From Acidocella aquatica (GTDB lineage Bacteria > Pseudomonadota > Alphaproteobacteria > Acetobacterales > Acetobacteraceae): a DNA stretch of 32,961 nt. The notes under the pieces are model-generated. The model saw nothing but the letters and a program-made list of their open reading frames with translations, was not told where the DNA came from and did no database searches. Of this stretch, positions 1-8,364 are shown piece after piece. The translations under genes and the position numbers were made by a program. The DNA lies in contig NZ_BSOS01000077.1 of NCBI RefSeq assembly GCF_030160635.1, forward strand, positions 1-32,961, written 5' to 3'. Numbering within the stretch: the first letter of the stretch is position 1; each line of letters starts with the position of its first letter.

Positions 1-62
1 CAGAATCACACGGGATTCGAGCCGCGCAATAGCCAGTTTTCACCAAAAGTTATGGGTAAAAG

Positions 63-760
63 AAAGGTGCAGGCAAAGGTTACGTGCTGGGGGTGAATTC
101 CAATCACTGGTTTGGCTCGTGGAGCACGGCGCCGCTGATCGCCGGCGAGGCAAAGGACATCGCCCAGGGGTTGCCGGTGGAAGCTTGGCAACGCTTGTCG
201 GCGGGGCTCGGCACCAAGGGCGAGCGGCTTTACGACTGGGCCTATTGCCCGTTGGCTGATCTTGACGCCGAAGAGTTCGGCGCCCCCACGTCGGGCCTAT
301 GGACGCGGGGACTGCTGATCCGGCGCAGCGTCGCCGATGGCGAATGCGCCTATTTCACCACCTGGTGCCCGCACGGTACGTCAATCGATACGCTGATCCG
401 CGTAGAAGGAACACGCTGGCGGATCGAAGAATGTTTCGAAACCGCCAAGAACGAATTCGGCCTGGACCATAACGAAACCCGCTCCTGGCACGGTTGGTAT
501 CGTCATGTCTCCCTCGTCATGCTCGCCTACGCCATGATGGCCGCCGTCCGCTATCGCGCCAACACCATCACGCCGAAAAAAACGAAGCTCAGGACAGGAA
601 AGAACTCATCCGATGGTCCGTTCAGGAAATCCGGCGCCTCACCCTGAAGCTCGCGCAACGGCAACTCCCCGTCGAGTGCATCCTCAAATGGTCAATATTC
701 AGACGGACCCATCAAGCAATAGCAAGACGTGCTCATCTTAAATCAAAAATGCAACTGTAG
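63..760 (+). pseudogene. IS701-like transposase remnant, truncated and frameshifted
   Basis: This is the C-terminal half of a DDE transposase that resembles the IS701 family. The reading frame is open from just after a stop at 57-59, and family-like sequence (AGKGYVLGVN) starts near 69, so the N-terminal half is missing. The block with the presumed catalytic Glu is present (RWRIEECFETAKNEFGLDH, about 415-470). Near 576-582, at a run of seven A, similarity moves to the -1 frame (EAQDRKELIRWSVQEIRRL) and continues to a stop at 758-760. The frameshift could be an indel or, less likely, recoding. The tandem Lys codons do not form a clean X-XXY-YYZ slip site. With the missing 5' half, a dead remnant is the best reading. 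I could not define terminal inverted repeats or a target duplication. Confidence 0.8.
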
Positions 761-810
761 TGCTAGTGTCTACTGGACCATCTTTGCAAAGCGTGTACGA
801 GCAGAAATCA

Positions 811-839
811 GGCGGCAATCCCCCAACAGAACCGCCGCC
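811..839 (-). terminator. possible terminator of the tandem SnoaL gene
   Basis: A 6-bp inverted repeat (ggcggc at 811-816, gccgcc at 834-839) lies just past the stop of the minus-strand gene that ends at 848. On the minus strand it is followed by a short T-containing stretch rather than a clean U-tract. The support is weak. Confidence 0.3.
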
Positions 840-847
840 CGAGGGCG

Positions 848-1840
848 TTATTGAAAAGCATCTGGATTTAGCATGACTGATTTTCCAGTTTTCATATCAA
901 CGGGGAAGGAGATCATCTCAAAAAAGGAATACCATTTTCCGTTAATGCGGTGCAGACAGTCGCTCTGGCGCAAGGAAAAATCCGTCTTGGTGCCGTTTTT
1001 CATCGTTAACACCAAGTTTTGAACATTAATTTCCGCGCCGAAGGAGCCATCCGAATCTGCGACAAGAATAGGCATTTTCGCGGCCACGTTCGCATAGCTA
1101 TCAACCATCGGCCCGTAATCGTTGCGAATTGCCTGCTTGCCGCGCAGAACGGACGGGGTAAACCCATTGTAGACGAGCACGTCGTTGCCCGGACCGTAAG
1201 CCTGCATGAGCTGGTCGGAGTTTGTCGTCAGCACGCCATCTTCCATCCATGTGCGGATTTCAGCTTTTGCTTGGGCTGGGGATACCGGGGGGCCTGAGAG
1301 TACATCGTTATCCCAGTTCACAGGCGCACCGGTCTGGATCGGCGCATCCATCACAGCCTGGCCGGTTTTCGGGTCCGCCGGCACGGAAATATGCTCCTGG
1401 ATGATTTGCCATTTTCCGTTTATTTTCCGGAAGGCATCGATCTGACGGACGCTGATGGAGTAGGTCTGGCCATTTTTCATGATTGAATCAAAGTGGAGTT
1501 GCATCGCCGCGCACGCCATCGTGCCGTCCGAGGCGATGTTGATTTCCGGCATCGTATGTTTCATCGATTTTATGGCATTAAGTTGTGTTTGAAAATTTTG
1601 TGCGATTTGCGTACGGCCTCTATACACACCTGGGGCAATCATATCGAACACGATTGCGTTGGGAGCGTAGTATTTGATCAGATTTTTCATGTTGAGTTGG
1701 GTATTCAAATCGGTCTCCAGCGCCGTGATCGCCTTGATGTCCGACGGGCTGTTAATAACAGGCTTCGCCTGCGCCGCAGGTGCCGTTGCCACCAGCAGCA
1801 ACGTTGCAAACAGAATGTGCTGACTTTTTACCGGCTTCAT
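848..1840 (-). CDS. secreted protein with two SnoaL/NTF2-like domains
   Basis: The 330-residue product begins with a typical Sec signal peptide: Lys residues, a hydrophobic stretch at about 8-20, and an AQA cleavage site after residue 25. The mature part holds two similar NTF2-fold units, about 30-160 and 190-325. Each ends in the same pattern: INGKW at 140-144 and 299-303, followed by an IS-P-D-KTG segment. The halves are therefore an internal duplication. Single-domain SnoaL-like proteins include cyclases, isomerases and binding proteins, so the reaction cannot be named. A GGAG ribosome site sits about 7 nt before the start. Export to the periplasm suggests substrate capture or an early step outside the cytoplasm, which is inference. 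It is separated by 163 bp from the next minus-strand gene upstream. Confidence 0.85.
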   Translation of the reverse strand: MKPVKSQHILFATLLLVATAPAAQAKPVINSPSDIKAITALETDLNTQLNMKNLIKYYAPNAIVFDMIAPGVYRGRTQIAQNFQTQLNAIKSMKHTMPEINIASDGTMACAAMQLHFDSIMKNGQTYSISVRQIDAFRKINGKWQIIQEHISVPADPKTGQAVMDAPIQTGAPVNWDNDVLSGPPVSPAQAKAEIRTWMEDGVLTTNSDQLMQAYGPGNDVLVYNGFTPSVLRGKQAIRNDYGPMVDSYANVAAKMPILVADSDGSFGAEINVQNLVLTMKNGTKTDFSLRQSDCLHRINGKWYSFFEMISFPVDMKTGKSVMLNPDAFQ

Positions 1841-2003
1841 TATGGATCTCCATTTTAATTGCGTTGAAATGATTGGCTTCGGGTCACGTAGCAGTTTCCG
1901 GATTACAGCAATGGCTAATTATGGTGATGCGGCAAGTATCCACGCCGGAAAGATGCGGTGTTACACCGAGCCCGGCCCGTATGCGCCGCGTTCCGCGGCG
2001 CTG

Positions 2004-2240
2004 CTATGCCGGCGCCTTGGTCTTTCGTGCCGCCAGCATACCTTTGAATAGAATTCCTGGCATCGTAAAAATTGTGCTCCAAGAGAAAAGGTGAAGTGCT
2101 TCCCAAGCATCTTTTGGTTTCAGGATGATCGTGGTGGCCATCGTGCCCATCATCTTGCCCTTAACGACCAGATTATCGCCATCGAGGCTGATGGATTTCA
2201 CATCCATCATCTCGATGCCGTCCTTGCTGTACATTTTCAT
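2004..2240 (-). CDS. small conserved-looking protein of unknown function
   Basis: The 78-residue product is not one I can assign to a named family. It starts with MKMYSKDGIEMMDVKSISL. It has a beta-rich first half with a Gly/Met-rich strand (KGKMMGTMATTIILKP) and a more hydrophobic second half (about 45-70) with Trp residues, ending in a basic tail. There is no signal peptide. An AGGA-like site lies upstream of the start. It sits 96 bp downstream of the FAD oxidoreductase on the same strand, so co-transcription is plausible. The opposite strand has no better candidate here. Confidence 0.6.
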   Translation of the reverse strand: MKMYSKDGIEMMDVKSISLDGDNLVVKGKMMGTMATTIILKPKDAWEALHLFSWSTIFTMPGILFKGMLAARKTKAPA

Positions 2241-2336
2241 GAGGTCGATCCTGCGGTTTGTTCAGACGCCACCGAGCCGGGAAGCCTTTCCGGCCGGGTG
2301 GAAGCTTAATCAATACTCGGGCTGTCAATTCACGCA

Positions 2337-3923
2337 TCAGGGCGTTATCGCTTTGTCGAAATCCAACCCTAGGTCTTCAAATATAACCTGCGCTGCGTTG
2401 CGTCCCGAACCGCCTGTAACGCCCGAACCAGGATGCGTGCTGGCACCCGACATATATAGCTTGTTCACGGGCGTCTTGTACTGACCCCAGCCCGGAATCG
2501 GGCGGTTGCCGCCAAGCTGCCAACTGTACAGGCCCAAATGCCCGATGTCGGCGTTCTTCATCGAGATATTATGCCGTTCCAGATCCAGGGGCGTGAAGAA
2601 ATGCTGGCCTATGATGTTGTCGTCGCTCATATTGGTTGTCAGTTCGCGCAAATCTCCGAGATATTTCTGCGCCATGTCCTTGCCGATTTCATCCCATTTC
2701 TTCGGTCCGCCGTCCTTCAGGTTATAGGGGGCGAAGGCGTAGAGATGCATCTGGCTCTTGCCAGGCGGCACGCGGCTCGGGTCCACCTTGTGCTGGCCGA
2801 CGTAGCAAACAAAGTCGCGGCGCGGATAGCCATATTCCAGGTCGCGGAACGCCTGCGCAAACGTCTCAATGTCGGAATGCGACTTCTCGATCCAGAAGAA
2901 CTCGTCGACGCTCGGCCCGACTTTGTATTTTGGTTCCTCGTGCATCGCCAGATGCATCACGAAGGGTTGCAGGCTGGCGAATTTGAGCGTGCGGACATGA
3001 TGCTCGAATTCCGGCGGCAGTTGTACGCCTGGCACCATGTGCGGGAAAATTTGCTGTATGTGCAGGTTACAGCAGACACCTTTGCTGGAGAGAATCTGTT
3101 CACCGTTTTCCAGGGTCACGCCGGCGGCATCCTGGCCGTTGAGCAGAATTTCCTTGACCGTGCTGTTCACTTTAACCACGCCGCCATGGTCGGTCAGGCA
3201 TTTCTCCAGCGCCCTGGCGAGCGCATGTGAGCCGCCAACTGGCACCCCGGTGCCAAAGTGATGCATATAGGGCAGGATAATATAGAAGCCGAAGCCGGTG
3301 CCGTTATCGAACGGGTTCGTCATCGCCTCCGAGGCATAGCGCGCCAAGGCGAGTTTTACCTTTGGGTGTTCAAACCATTCGTCGATAATATCCCAGGAAC
3401 TCACCGCCTGCGTGCGCAGCAATTCGCGGCCCTCGGGGCTCTGGTCCAGCATGGCGGCCTGCACACCGGCACCCGGCGGCACGCTGAACATGCCCATCAC
3501 CAGCATGTCGAGGTTTTTGAATACATGCTTGCAGAAACGGACGTAGGCGTCGGCATCATGCCGCGAAAACTGAGCGATTGAGGCCGCCGTCCGCTCCATA
3601 TCCGTGTAGAATTCCAGTACAGTGCCGTCGTCAAACAGAATCGCCGACATTTTTTCCGGGTTGACGTATTTCAGCCCGTATTTTGATTTTAAGCCAAGCT
3701 CGTCGTTACGGATCAACGGATTGCCCTGGATGATCGTGTGGGCAACGGAGTGAGTGTCGTGGTGAAAACCCGGCGCGGTGTATTCGCCGGTCATCACCCC
3801 GCCGCCAACGATTGGGTTGCGCTCTAGTACGCAAACCTTGACCCCGGCCTTGGCCAGGTAGCAAGCGAGAATTAAGCCATTGTGTCCGCCGCCCGCGACG
3901 ATGAAATCGTATTTTTCAGACAT
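2337..3923 (-). CDS. phytoene desaturase-like FAD-dependent oxidoreductase
   Basis: The 528-residue length is typical of the COG1233 family (carotenoid desaturases and related NAD(P)/FAD oxidoreductases). The N-terminus has the Rossmann FAD site (GGGHNG at 11-16) with the ribose-binding Glu at 34 (VLERN). The C-terminus carries the second FAD-contact block (STHPGSGVTGGSGRNAA). No signal peptide is present. A GGGAG site lies 7 nt before the ATG. Members of this family desaturate or isomerise hydrophobic polyenes and rings, but many, as here, sit in degradation clusters and have no known substrate. No phytoene synthase or other carotenoid gene is nearby, so a carotenoid role is unlikely. It is insulated from the upstream flavoprotein gene by a terminator, so it probably has its own promoter in 3924-4085. 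Confidence 0.88.
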   Translation of the reverse strand: MSEKYDFIVAGGGHNGLILACYLAKAGVKVCVLERNPIVGGGVMTGEYTAPGFHHDTHSVAHTIIQGNPLIRNDELGLKSKYGLKYVNPEKMSAILFDDGTVLEFYTDMERTAASIAQFSRHDADAYVRFCKHVFKNLDMLVMGMFSVPPGAGVQAAMLDQSPEGRELLRTQAVSSWDIIDEWFEHPKVKLALARYASEAMTNPFDNGTGFGFYIILPYMHHFGTGVPVGGSHALARALEKCLTDHGGVVKVNSTVKEILLNGQDAAGVTLENGEQILSSKGVCCNLHIQQIFPHMVPGVQLPPEFEHHVRTLKFASLQPFVMHLAMHEEPKYKVGPSVDEFFWIEKSHSDIETFAQAFRDLEYGYPRRDFVCYVGQHKVDPSRVPPGKSQMHLYAFAPYNLKDGGPKKWDEIGKDMAQKYLGDLRELTTNMSDDNIIGQHFFTPLDLERHNISMKNADIGHLGLYSWQLGGNRPIPGWGQYKTPVNKLYMSGASTHPGSGVTGGSGRNAAQVIFEDLGLDFDKAITP

Positions 3924-4085
3924 TTCTGAACTCCCTGTTCCACCCGCGCCAAACGGGGAGGCGTGCCCTCCTTACTGTTTTCGCACGGTTATTCACCGCT
4001 ATCCATTATGGGAACGGCGATATTTTCTCCCGCCATAAGATAGGAAGTTTGCAGGGAAGTACCATAAACCGCAGTAAAATCTAAA

Positions 4086-4127
4086 CCCTCTCTGGATTGA
4101 AGCGCCTCCGCTAAATTCCAGAGAGGG
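4086..4127 (-). terminator. intrinsic terminator downstream of the dienoyl-CoA-reductase-like gene
   Basis: There is a perfect 11-bp inverted repeat (ccctctctgga at 4086-4096, tccagagaggg at 4117-4127) with a 20-nt loop. Read on the minus strand, the stem is followed by a T-rich run (tttagatttta). It lies 53 bp after the stop of the 4180-6147 gene. Confidence 0.75.
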
Positions 4128-4179
4128 AAAGAGTTAAAATTGCTTCGCAATGCGATTCAATCTGAAATCATCCAAGCCG

Positions 4180-6147
4180 TTACAGTATCAGGCCGATGCG
4201 GCGACCGTCCTTGATCGCTTCATCAGTGGCAAATACGCTCCAGCGCGACTCCCGGGCGTCGCCGATCAGGTACAACTCAGGCACCTTGCCGATCAGCGCG
4301 TGATACAGCGATTCCTGGGGTGGTTTGGAGGTTACTAGTATGGTGTTGTCGATGTTCTCCAACGTGGTAATCTTACCGGTGTAGACATTCTGCAGAGTGA
4401 GGTGTTCCGGGTCGATTTCTTTGATACGCGTATCTGGGATGAACGTGACCTTTGGCAGCAGCCGGGAGCTGATGACTTTGTTGATGCCGAGTTCGGTCAC
4501 CGACATCGCGAAACCGCTGTCGGTGGTGACAAAGAACACCTCCTTGCCCTGGTTGGCCAGAAGCTCCGCCACGCCTGGGCCAACCTCATAGGAGGTGTTG
4601 TCGTAGACGGCGACGCGCTTGCCGGCCCGCGCATGCTCGCATAACAGATCCTCTGGCGTGAGCACATGCGCAAAATCGGCTCCGGGGATCGGGGTCAGCT
4701 GGTTCTTGCTGATGCCGGTGCGCGAATAGGTTGAGCCGGTGGCGACCACGATGGCATCAGGGGCAAGGGCGGCGATGCTCTCCGGGGTGGCTTTGGTGTG
4801 CAGGCGGATATCCACGTTCAGCTTCTTCAGCTGTAGCCCGAGCCAGCGCACGATGTCGCTCCGGTCTTCCAAACCCGGCAACTTCGCCTGCATGGTCACA
4901 TGGCCACCCATCTCTTCGGATTTTTCAAAAATGGTTACGTTATGCCCGCGCCGAGCCGCGACCATGGCCGCCTGCATGCCGGCGACACCGCCACCTGCAA
5001 TCACCACCTTCTTGATCTTCGCGGCGGGCGCGAGAGTGGCCTCGTGTTCGAAGCCGACGTCCGGGTTGACGGTGCAGCCGACCGGCTGACCGATACAGGA
5101 ACGCAGGAAACAGCCTTCCAGATCGCCGATACAGGCGCGAATCTCGTCAAATTTCCGCGCGCGGGATTTGTTGGGCCATTCAGGATCGGCGATTACGGAC
5201 CGTGCAACGAAAACCATGTCGCATTTGCCGTCCGCAATCGCCTGATCGGCGAATTGTGCGGTCAGCACGCGCCCGCCGCTGACGATCGGCATACTCTTAA
5301 GCTCTTTGCGCACTTCTGCCGCGGCGTAGAGATGTGTACCTTCCGGCATATAAGAGGAGGGATAGTGGTACTGGGTCATCTGCGGCTTTTGGCCACGGGC
5401 GGTGATGCGCAACCAATCCACCTTGCCTGTATCGGCGAGCAACTGGCACATGGCGATGCCTTCCGAGAGGCCGTCGCCGCCAAGGGTCGAATCATCAGCA
5501 TTCACAGCCAAACCCAAGCCAAAATCCCGCCCGCAACGTAGGCGTACCTGATCTATGATTTCGACAATGACGCGCATCCGGTTTTGCAGGCTGCCGCCGT
5601 ATTCGTCGGTTCGCTGGTTGTAGAGAGGAGAGGTAAAGCTCTGCATCCCCGCGCCGCCACCAATTGGGAACTCAAAACCGTCCGCCCCGGCCTCCTGCGC
5701 ATGCATTGCCGTGACGACATGCGCCTCGGCCAGCGCTTTGATTTCATCGATGGTCATTGAGCGGGGCTGGGTATCGGTGAGCACGGTGTGCGGGGCGATG
5801 CCAGAGGCTTGAGCCTGATTGAAATCGGCCATCATCCATACGCCCTGCACGAAGACCTTGGAGCCCCATTTATGAACACCATCGACGATTTTCTTGATCG
5901 CGGGGATATCATCGCGATGATAACCGCGGATGAACCACCCGGGTGGTACGAGCGGGGCTGGCACCACCTGGCAACTGGCGATGCCAAGGAACCCGGAGCC
6001 ACCTTTCGCCCGGGCCTCGAAATAGCCCGCCTGCTGGTCCGACCCAATAGGTAAGCCGACCATTCCGTGCGGCGACATAAACACCCGGTTTGGAATCTCG
6101 AGCGCGCCAAGCCTTATAGGTGTGAATAGATGTTTAAACGTACTCAT
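4180..6147 (-). CDS. 2,4-dienoyl-CoA reductase-like NADH:flavin oxidoreductase, variant active site
   Basis: This is a 655-residue two-part flavoprotein. An old-yellow-enzyme TIM barrel (about 5-330) is followed by an iron-sulfur segment and an FAD/NAD(P) Rossmann region (AGGGVAGMQAA about 385), the layout of E. coli FadH and BaiCD-type enzymes. Two usual features are altered. The barrel motif H-x-x-H-G-Y is replaced at 161-166 by PIGGGA, so the ligand-binding His pair and the active-site Tyr are missing. In the cluster motif the cysteines at 339, 346 and 358 are kept, but the second position (342) is Asp. An extra Cys sits at 351. The start at 6147 is preferred over the ATG at 6153 because AAGGA lies 6 nt upstream of it. 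It probably reduces an enone or diene in the pathway, possibly not as a CoA ester. Confidence 0.88.
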   Translation of the reverse strand: MSTFKHLFTPIRLGALEIPNRVFMSPHGMVGLPIGSDQQAGYFEARAKGGSGFLGIASCQVVPAPLVPPGWFIRGYHRDDIPAIKKIVDGVHKWGSKVFVQGVWMMADFNQAQASGIAPHTVLTDTQPRSMTIDEIKALAEAHVVTAMHAQEAGADGFEFPIGGGAGMQSFTSPLYNQRTDEYGGSLQNRMRVIVEIIDQVRLRCGRDFGLGLAVNADDSTLGGDGLSEGIAMCQLLADTGKVDWLRITARGQKPQMTQYHYPSSYMPEGTHLYAAAEVRKELKSMPIVSGGRVLTAQFADQAIADGKCDMVFVARSVIADPEWPNKSRARKFDEIRACIGDLEGCFLRSCIGQPVGCTVNPDVGFEHEATLAPAAKIKKVVIAGGGVAGMQAAMVAARRGHNVTIFEKSEEMGGHVTMQAKLPGLEDRSDIVRWLGLQLKKLNVDIRLHTKATPESIAALAPDAIVVATGSTYSRTGISKNQLTPIPGADFAHVLTPEDLLCEHARAGKRVAVYDNTSYEVGPGVAELLANQGKEVFFVTTDSGFAMSVTELGINKVISSRLLPKVTFIPDTRIKEIDPEHLTLQNVYTGKITTLENIDNTILVTSKPPQESLYHALIGKVPELYLIGDARESRWSVFATDEAIKDGRRIGLIL

Positions 6148-6265
6148 GGGCATTCCTTGGAAGTTTTGCTGTCACCGGCCTCGGCGTGACGAAAATTGTT
6201 ACAGTGTTCAGGAATGAAAGCCAGAGGCATGCCGTTGGTTTCGTTTGACTCCTGTAAAACAGCAT

Positions 6266-6438
6266 ATGAAGCAGTCCGCTGGCTCACTGTCAGATCAGAT
6301 TGAGCCCGTGGGTGCCGTTATAGCCAAGGATGAATTTCAGGATGGTGCGCTTGCAGAGCTCACCCCCTACCAGATGGCAGGTCTAATTGACCCGCGGACG
6401 ACTTCAAGAAGACCATGCTGGAACTCCCGGCGGACTGA
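6266..6438 (+). pseudogene. short decayed reading frame of unknown origin
   Basis: This lies in the divergent gap between the flavoprotein and the MDR gene. The frame from an ATG at 6266 reads protein-like sequence to about 6392 (AELTPYQMAGLID). Similarity to a plausible C-terminus then continues in the -1 frame (ADDFKKTMLELPAD, stop at 6436-6438). The change of frame suggests a remnant of a longer gene. I do not recognise the family, and chance cannot be excluded. The remaining gap sequence must also carry promoters for both flanking operons, but I see no clear -35/-10 pair. Confidence 0.3.
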
Positions 6439-6457
6439 CCACGAGGACTAAACCTAA

Positions 6458-7459
6458 ATGCGTATTTTAAGTTTAAAATCTGCGGACGGGCTTGATGCTG
6501 TTTCGCTCGACTCCACGGCATTGCCGGAACCCGGCGCCGGAGAGGTCAGAGTGGCGATCAGAGCTGCGTCACTGAACCATCGTGAACTGTGGATCACGCG
6601 GGGACAATATCCCGGCATGAGCCTGCCCGCGACTCTTGGCTGCGACGGTGCCGGGGTGATCGAGGCGGTTGGCGCCGGCGTGGACCCGGGGCAGATTGGT
6701 CGCCAGGTGGTGCTATATCCGGGGCTGAACTGGGGAGATGACGCGCGCTACCCAGCGGCCGCCTTTGGACTTCTGGGCATGCCTGGGCCGGGAACGCTGG
6801 GGGATGCGATCATCGTGCCGGCGGCTTCGGCGGTTGATAAGCCGGCGCATCTGAATTTTGCCGCTGCGGCCGCGCTTCCCCTGGGTGTGCTGACCGCCTG
6901 GCGCGGGCTGGTGACCAAGGCCGGCCTGCTGGCTGGGGAGAAACTACTCATTACCGGTATTGGCGGCGGCGTTGCCACCTTCGCGCTGAAAATAGCCGTC
7001 GCCATGGGGGTAGAGGTTTTCGTGACCAGCGGTTCTGATGAAACGCTGGAGAAGGCCAAAGCACTCGGCGCCAAGGCTGGCTTTAATTATAAGGATGAGA
7101 GCTGGCGCAAGGCGTTGGGCAAGACCAGTGGGGGCATCGATGTGGTGTTCGACGGCGCGCCGGCCGCCAGCTACCCGGCCTATGGCCGTGCGCTGAACAT
7201 GGGCGCGCGCGTTGTTATTTATGGCTCGACCGGGGGGATGAATTTTTCAGTCGGGGCGCCGGAGTTGTTTTTGAAAAATATCCGCATCATCGGCACGAAT
7301 GTCGGGAATCTCGAAGAGTTCAAAGCTGCGATCGCTTTCGTCGCGGAAAAGAAAATCGAGCCGGTGATCGACCGAAGCTTCAGTCTCGATGAGGCGAAGG
7401 CCGCGCTGGCCTATCTTGAACAAGGGCATGCCTTCGGCAAAGTGGTGGTGGGGATATGA
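6458..7459 (+). CDS. MDR-family zinc-type/quinone oxidoreductase-like dehydrogenase
   Basis: The 333-residue length is typical of medium-chain dehydrogenases. The N-terminal GroES-like domain has the family block NHRELWITRGQYPG and LGCDGAGVIEAVG (about 60-75). The Rossmann domain has the dinucleotide loop TGIGGGVA near 166-173. The structural-zinc cysteine cluster of classical alcohol dehydrogenases is absent, so this may be a zinc-free or reductase-type member. It probably oxidises an alcohol or reduces an enone with NAD(P)H. It is the first gene of a three-gene plus-strand block, and its stop overlaps the start of the SDR gene in ATGA, so the two are translationally coupled. Confidence 0.87.
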   Translation: MRILSLKSADGLDAVSLDSTALPEPGAGEVRVAIRAASLNHRELWITRGQYPGMSLPATLGCDGAGVIEAVGAGVDPGQIGRQVVLYPGLNWGDDARYPAAAFGLLGMPGPGTLGDAIIVPAASAVDKPAHLNFAAAAALPLGVLTAWRGLVTKAGLLAGEKLLITGIGGGVATFALKIAVAMGVEVFVTSGSDETLEKAKALGAKAGFNYKDESWRKALGKTSGGIDVVFDGAPAASYPAYGRALNMGARVVIYGSTGGMNFSVGAPELFLKNIRIIGTNVGNLEEFKAAIAFVAEKKIEPVIDRSFSLDEAKAALAYLEQGHAFGKVVVGI

Positions 7460-8238
7460 GCGGCACTCTTTTCAGCCTGGCTGGGAAAAAAGCCCTGGTG
7501 ACCGGCGGGGCGCAGGGGCTTGGCCGGATGATTGCGGAGGGTTTGTTGAAAGCGGGTGCGCGTGTCGCCATCACCTCACGCAAGGCCGATATTGTTGCGG
7601 CGGCGGCGGCTGAGTTGAGCAAGCTTGGCCCCTGCCTCGGCTTTGCCGCGGATTTGTCGACGCCGGAAGCGGCGGTTGATCTGGTGCGGCGCTACCGCGA
7701 GGCGGTCAGCGGATTGGATATTCTGGTCAATAACGCGGGGAAGACCTGGGGCGCGCCGATCGACGTTTTCCCTGATAAAGCCTGGCCCAGTGTTATGGCC
7801 GTGAATGTGCAGACGCCATTTAAAATGGTGCAGGAGTTTTTGCCGGAGCTGACGGCAAGCGGCACCAATGGCAACCCCTCGCGGGTGATTAATATCGGCT
7901 CGGTCGCGGGCAAGCGGATTGAGCCGTTGCAGGCCTATAGCTACGCGGCCAGCAAAAGCGCGATCCACATGTTGAGCCGCCAGATGGCGGCTGATCTGGC
8001 GGACCGCAACATCGCAGTCAATGTCGTCATGCCGGGGTATTTTCCGACCTCCATGACTGCGCATCTGCGCGATGAGGACAACGCGCCGTCGGGGATTCTC
8101 GGCGGTCATATTCCGTTGCGCCGCATGGGCCGGCCGGATGACATTGCCGGGGTAATCGTTTTTCTCTCATCGGCGGCGGGTGCTTATATCACCGGGGCTG
8201 AGATTCCAGTGGATGGTGGGGTTGTTGGTTGCCGTTAA
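7456..8238 (+). CDS. short-chain dehydrogenase/reductase
   Basis: This is a 260-residue classical SDR. It has the cofactor motif TGGAQGLG at 16-23, NNAG near 91-94, catalytic Ser149 and the Y163-x3-K167 pair (YAASK). The C-terminus has the usual PVDGG end. The fold and length fit gluconate-5-dehydrogenase or 3-oxoacyl-reductase-like enzymes, but substrate cannot be read from sequence. The start overlaps the preceding dehydrogenase stop by 4 nt, so both are made from one transcript. A hydroxyl/keto interconversion on a pathway intermediate is the likely role. It is one of five SDRs in the window. Confidence 0.9.
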   Translation: MSGTLFSLAGKKALVTGGAQGLGRMIAEGLLKAGARVAITSRKADIVAAAAAELSKLGPCLGFAADLSTPEAAVDLVRRYREAVSGLDILVNNAGKTWGAPIDVFPDKAWPSVMAVNVQTPFKMVQEFLPELTASGTNGNPSRVINIGSVAGKRIEPLQAYSYAASKSAIHMLSRQMAADLADRNIAVNVVMPGYFPTSMTAHLRDEDNAPSGILGGHIPLRRMGRPDDIAGVIVFLSSAAGAYITGAEIPVDGGVVGCR

Positions 8239-8364
8239 CGCGCCGGCAGCGGGTATCATGGCGGCGGGTCATGGAATTGCTCAAGCCTATCCACCGAGAG
8301 GAGTAATAATACCCGGCGTTGGCTCACTTAATACAGACAAAATGGCGGAACGGATACGTAAGAA

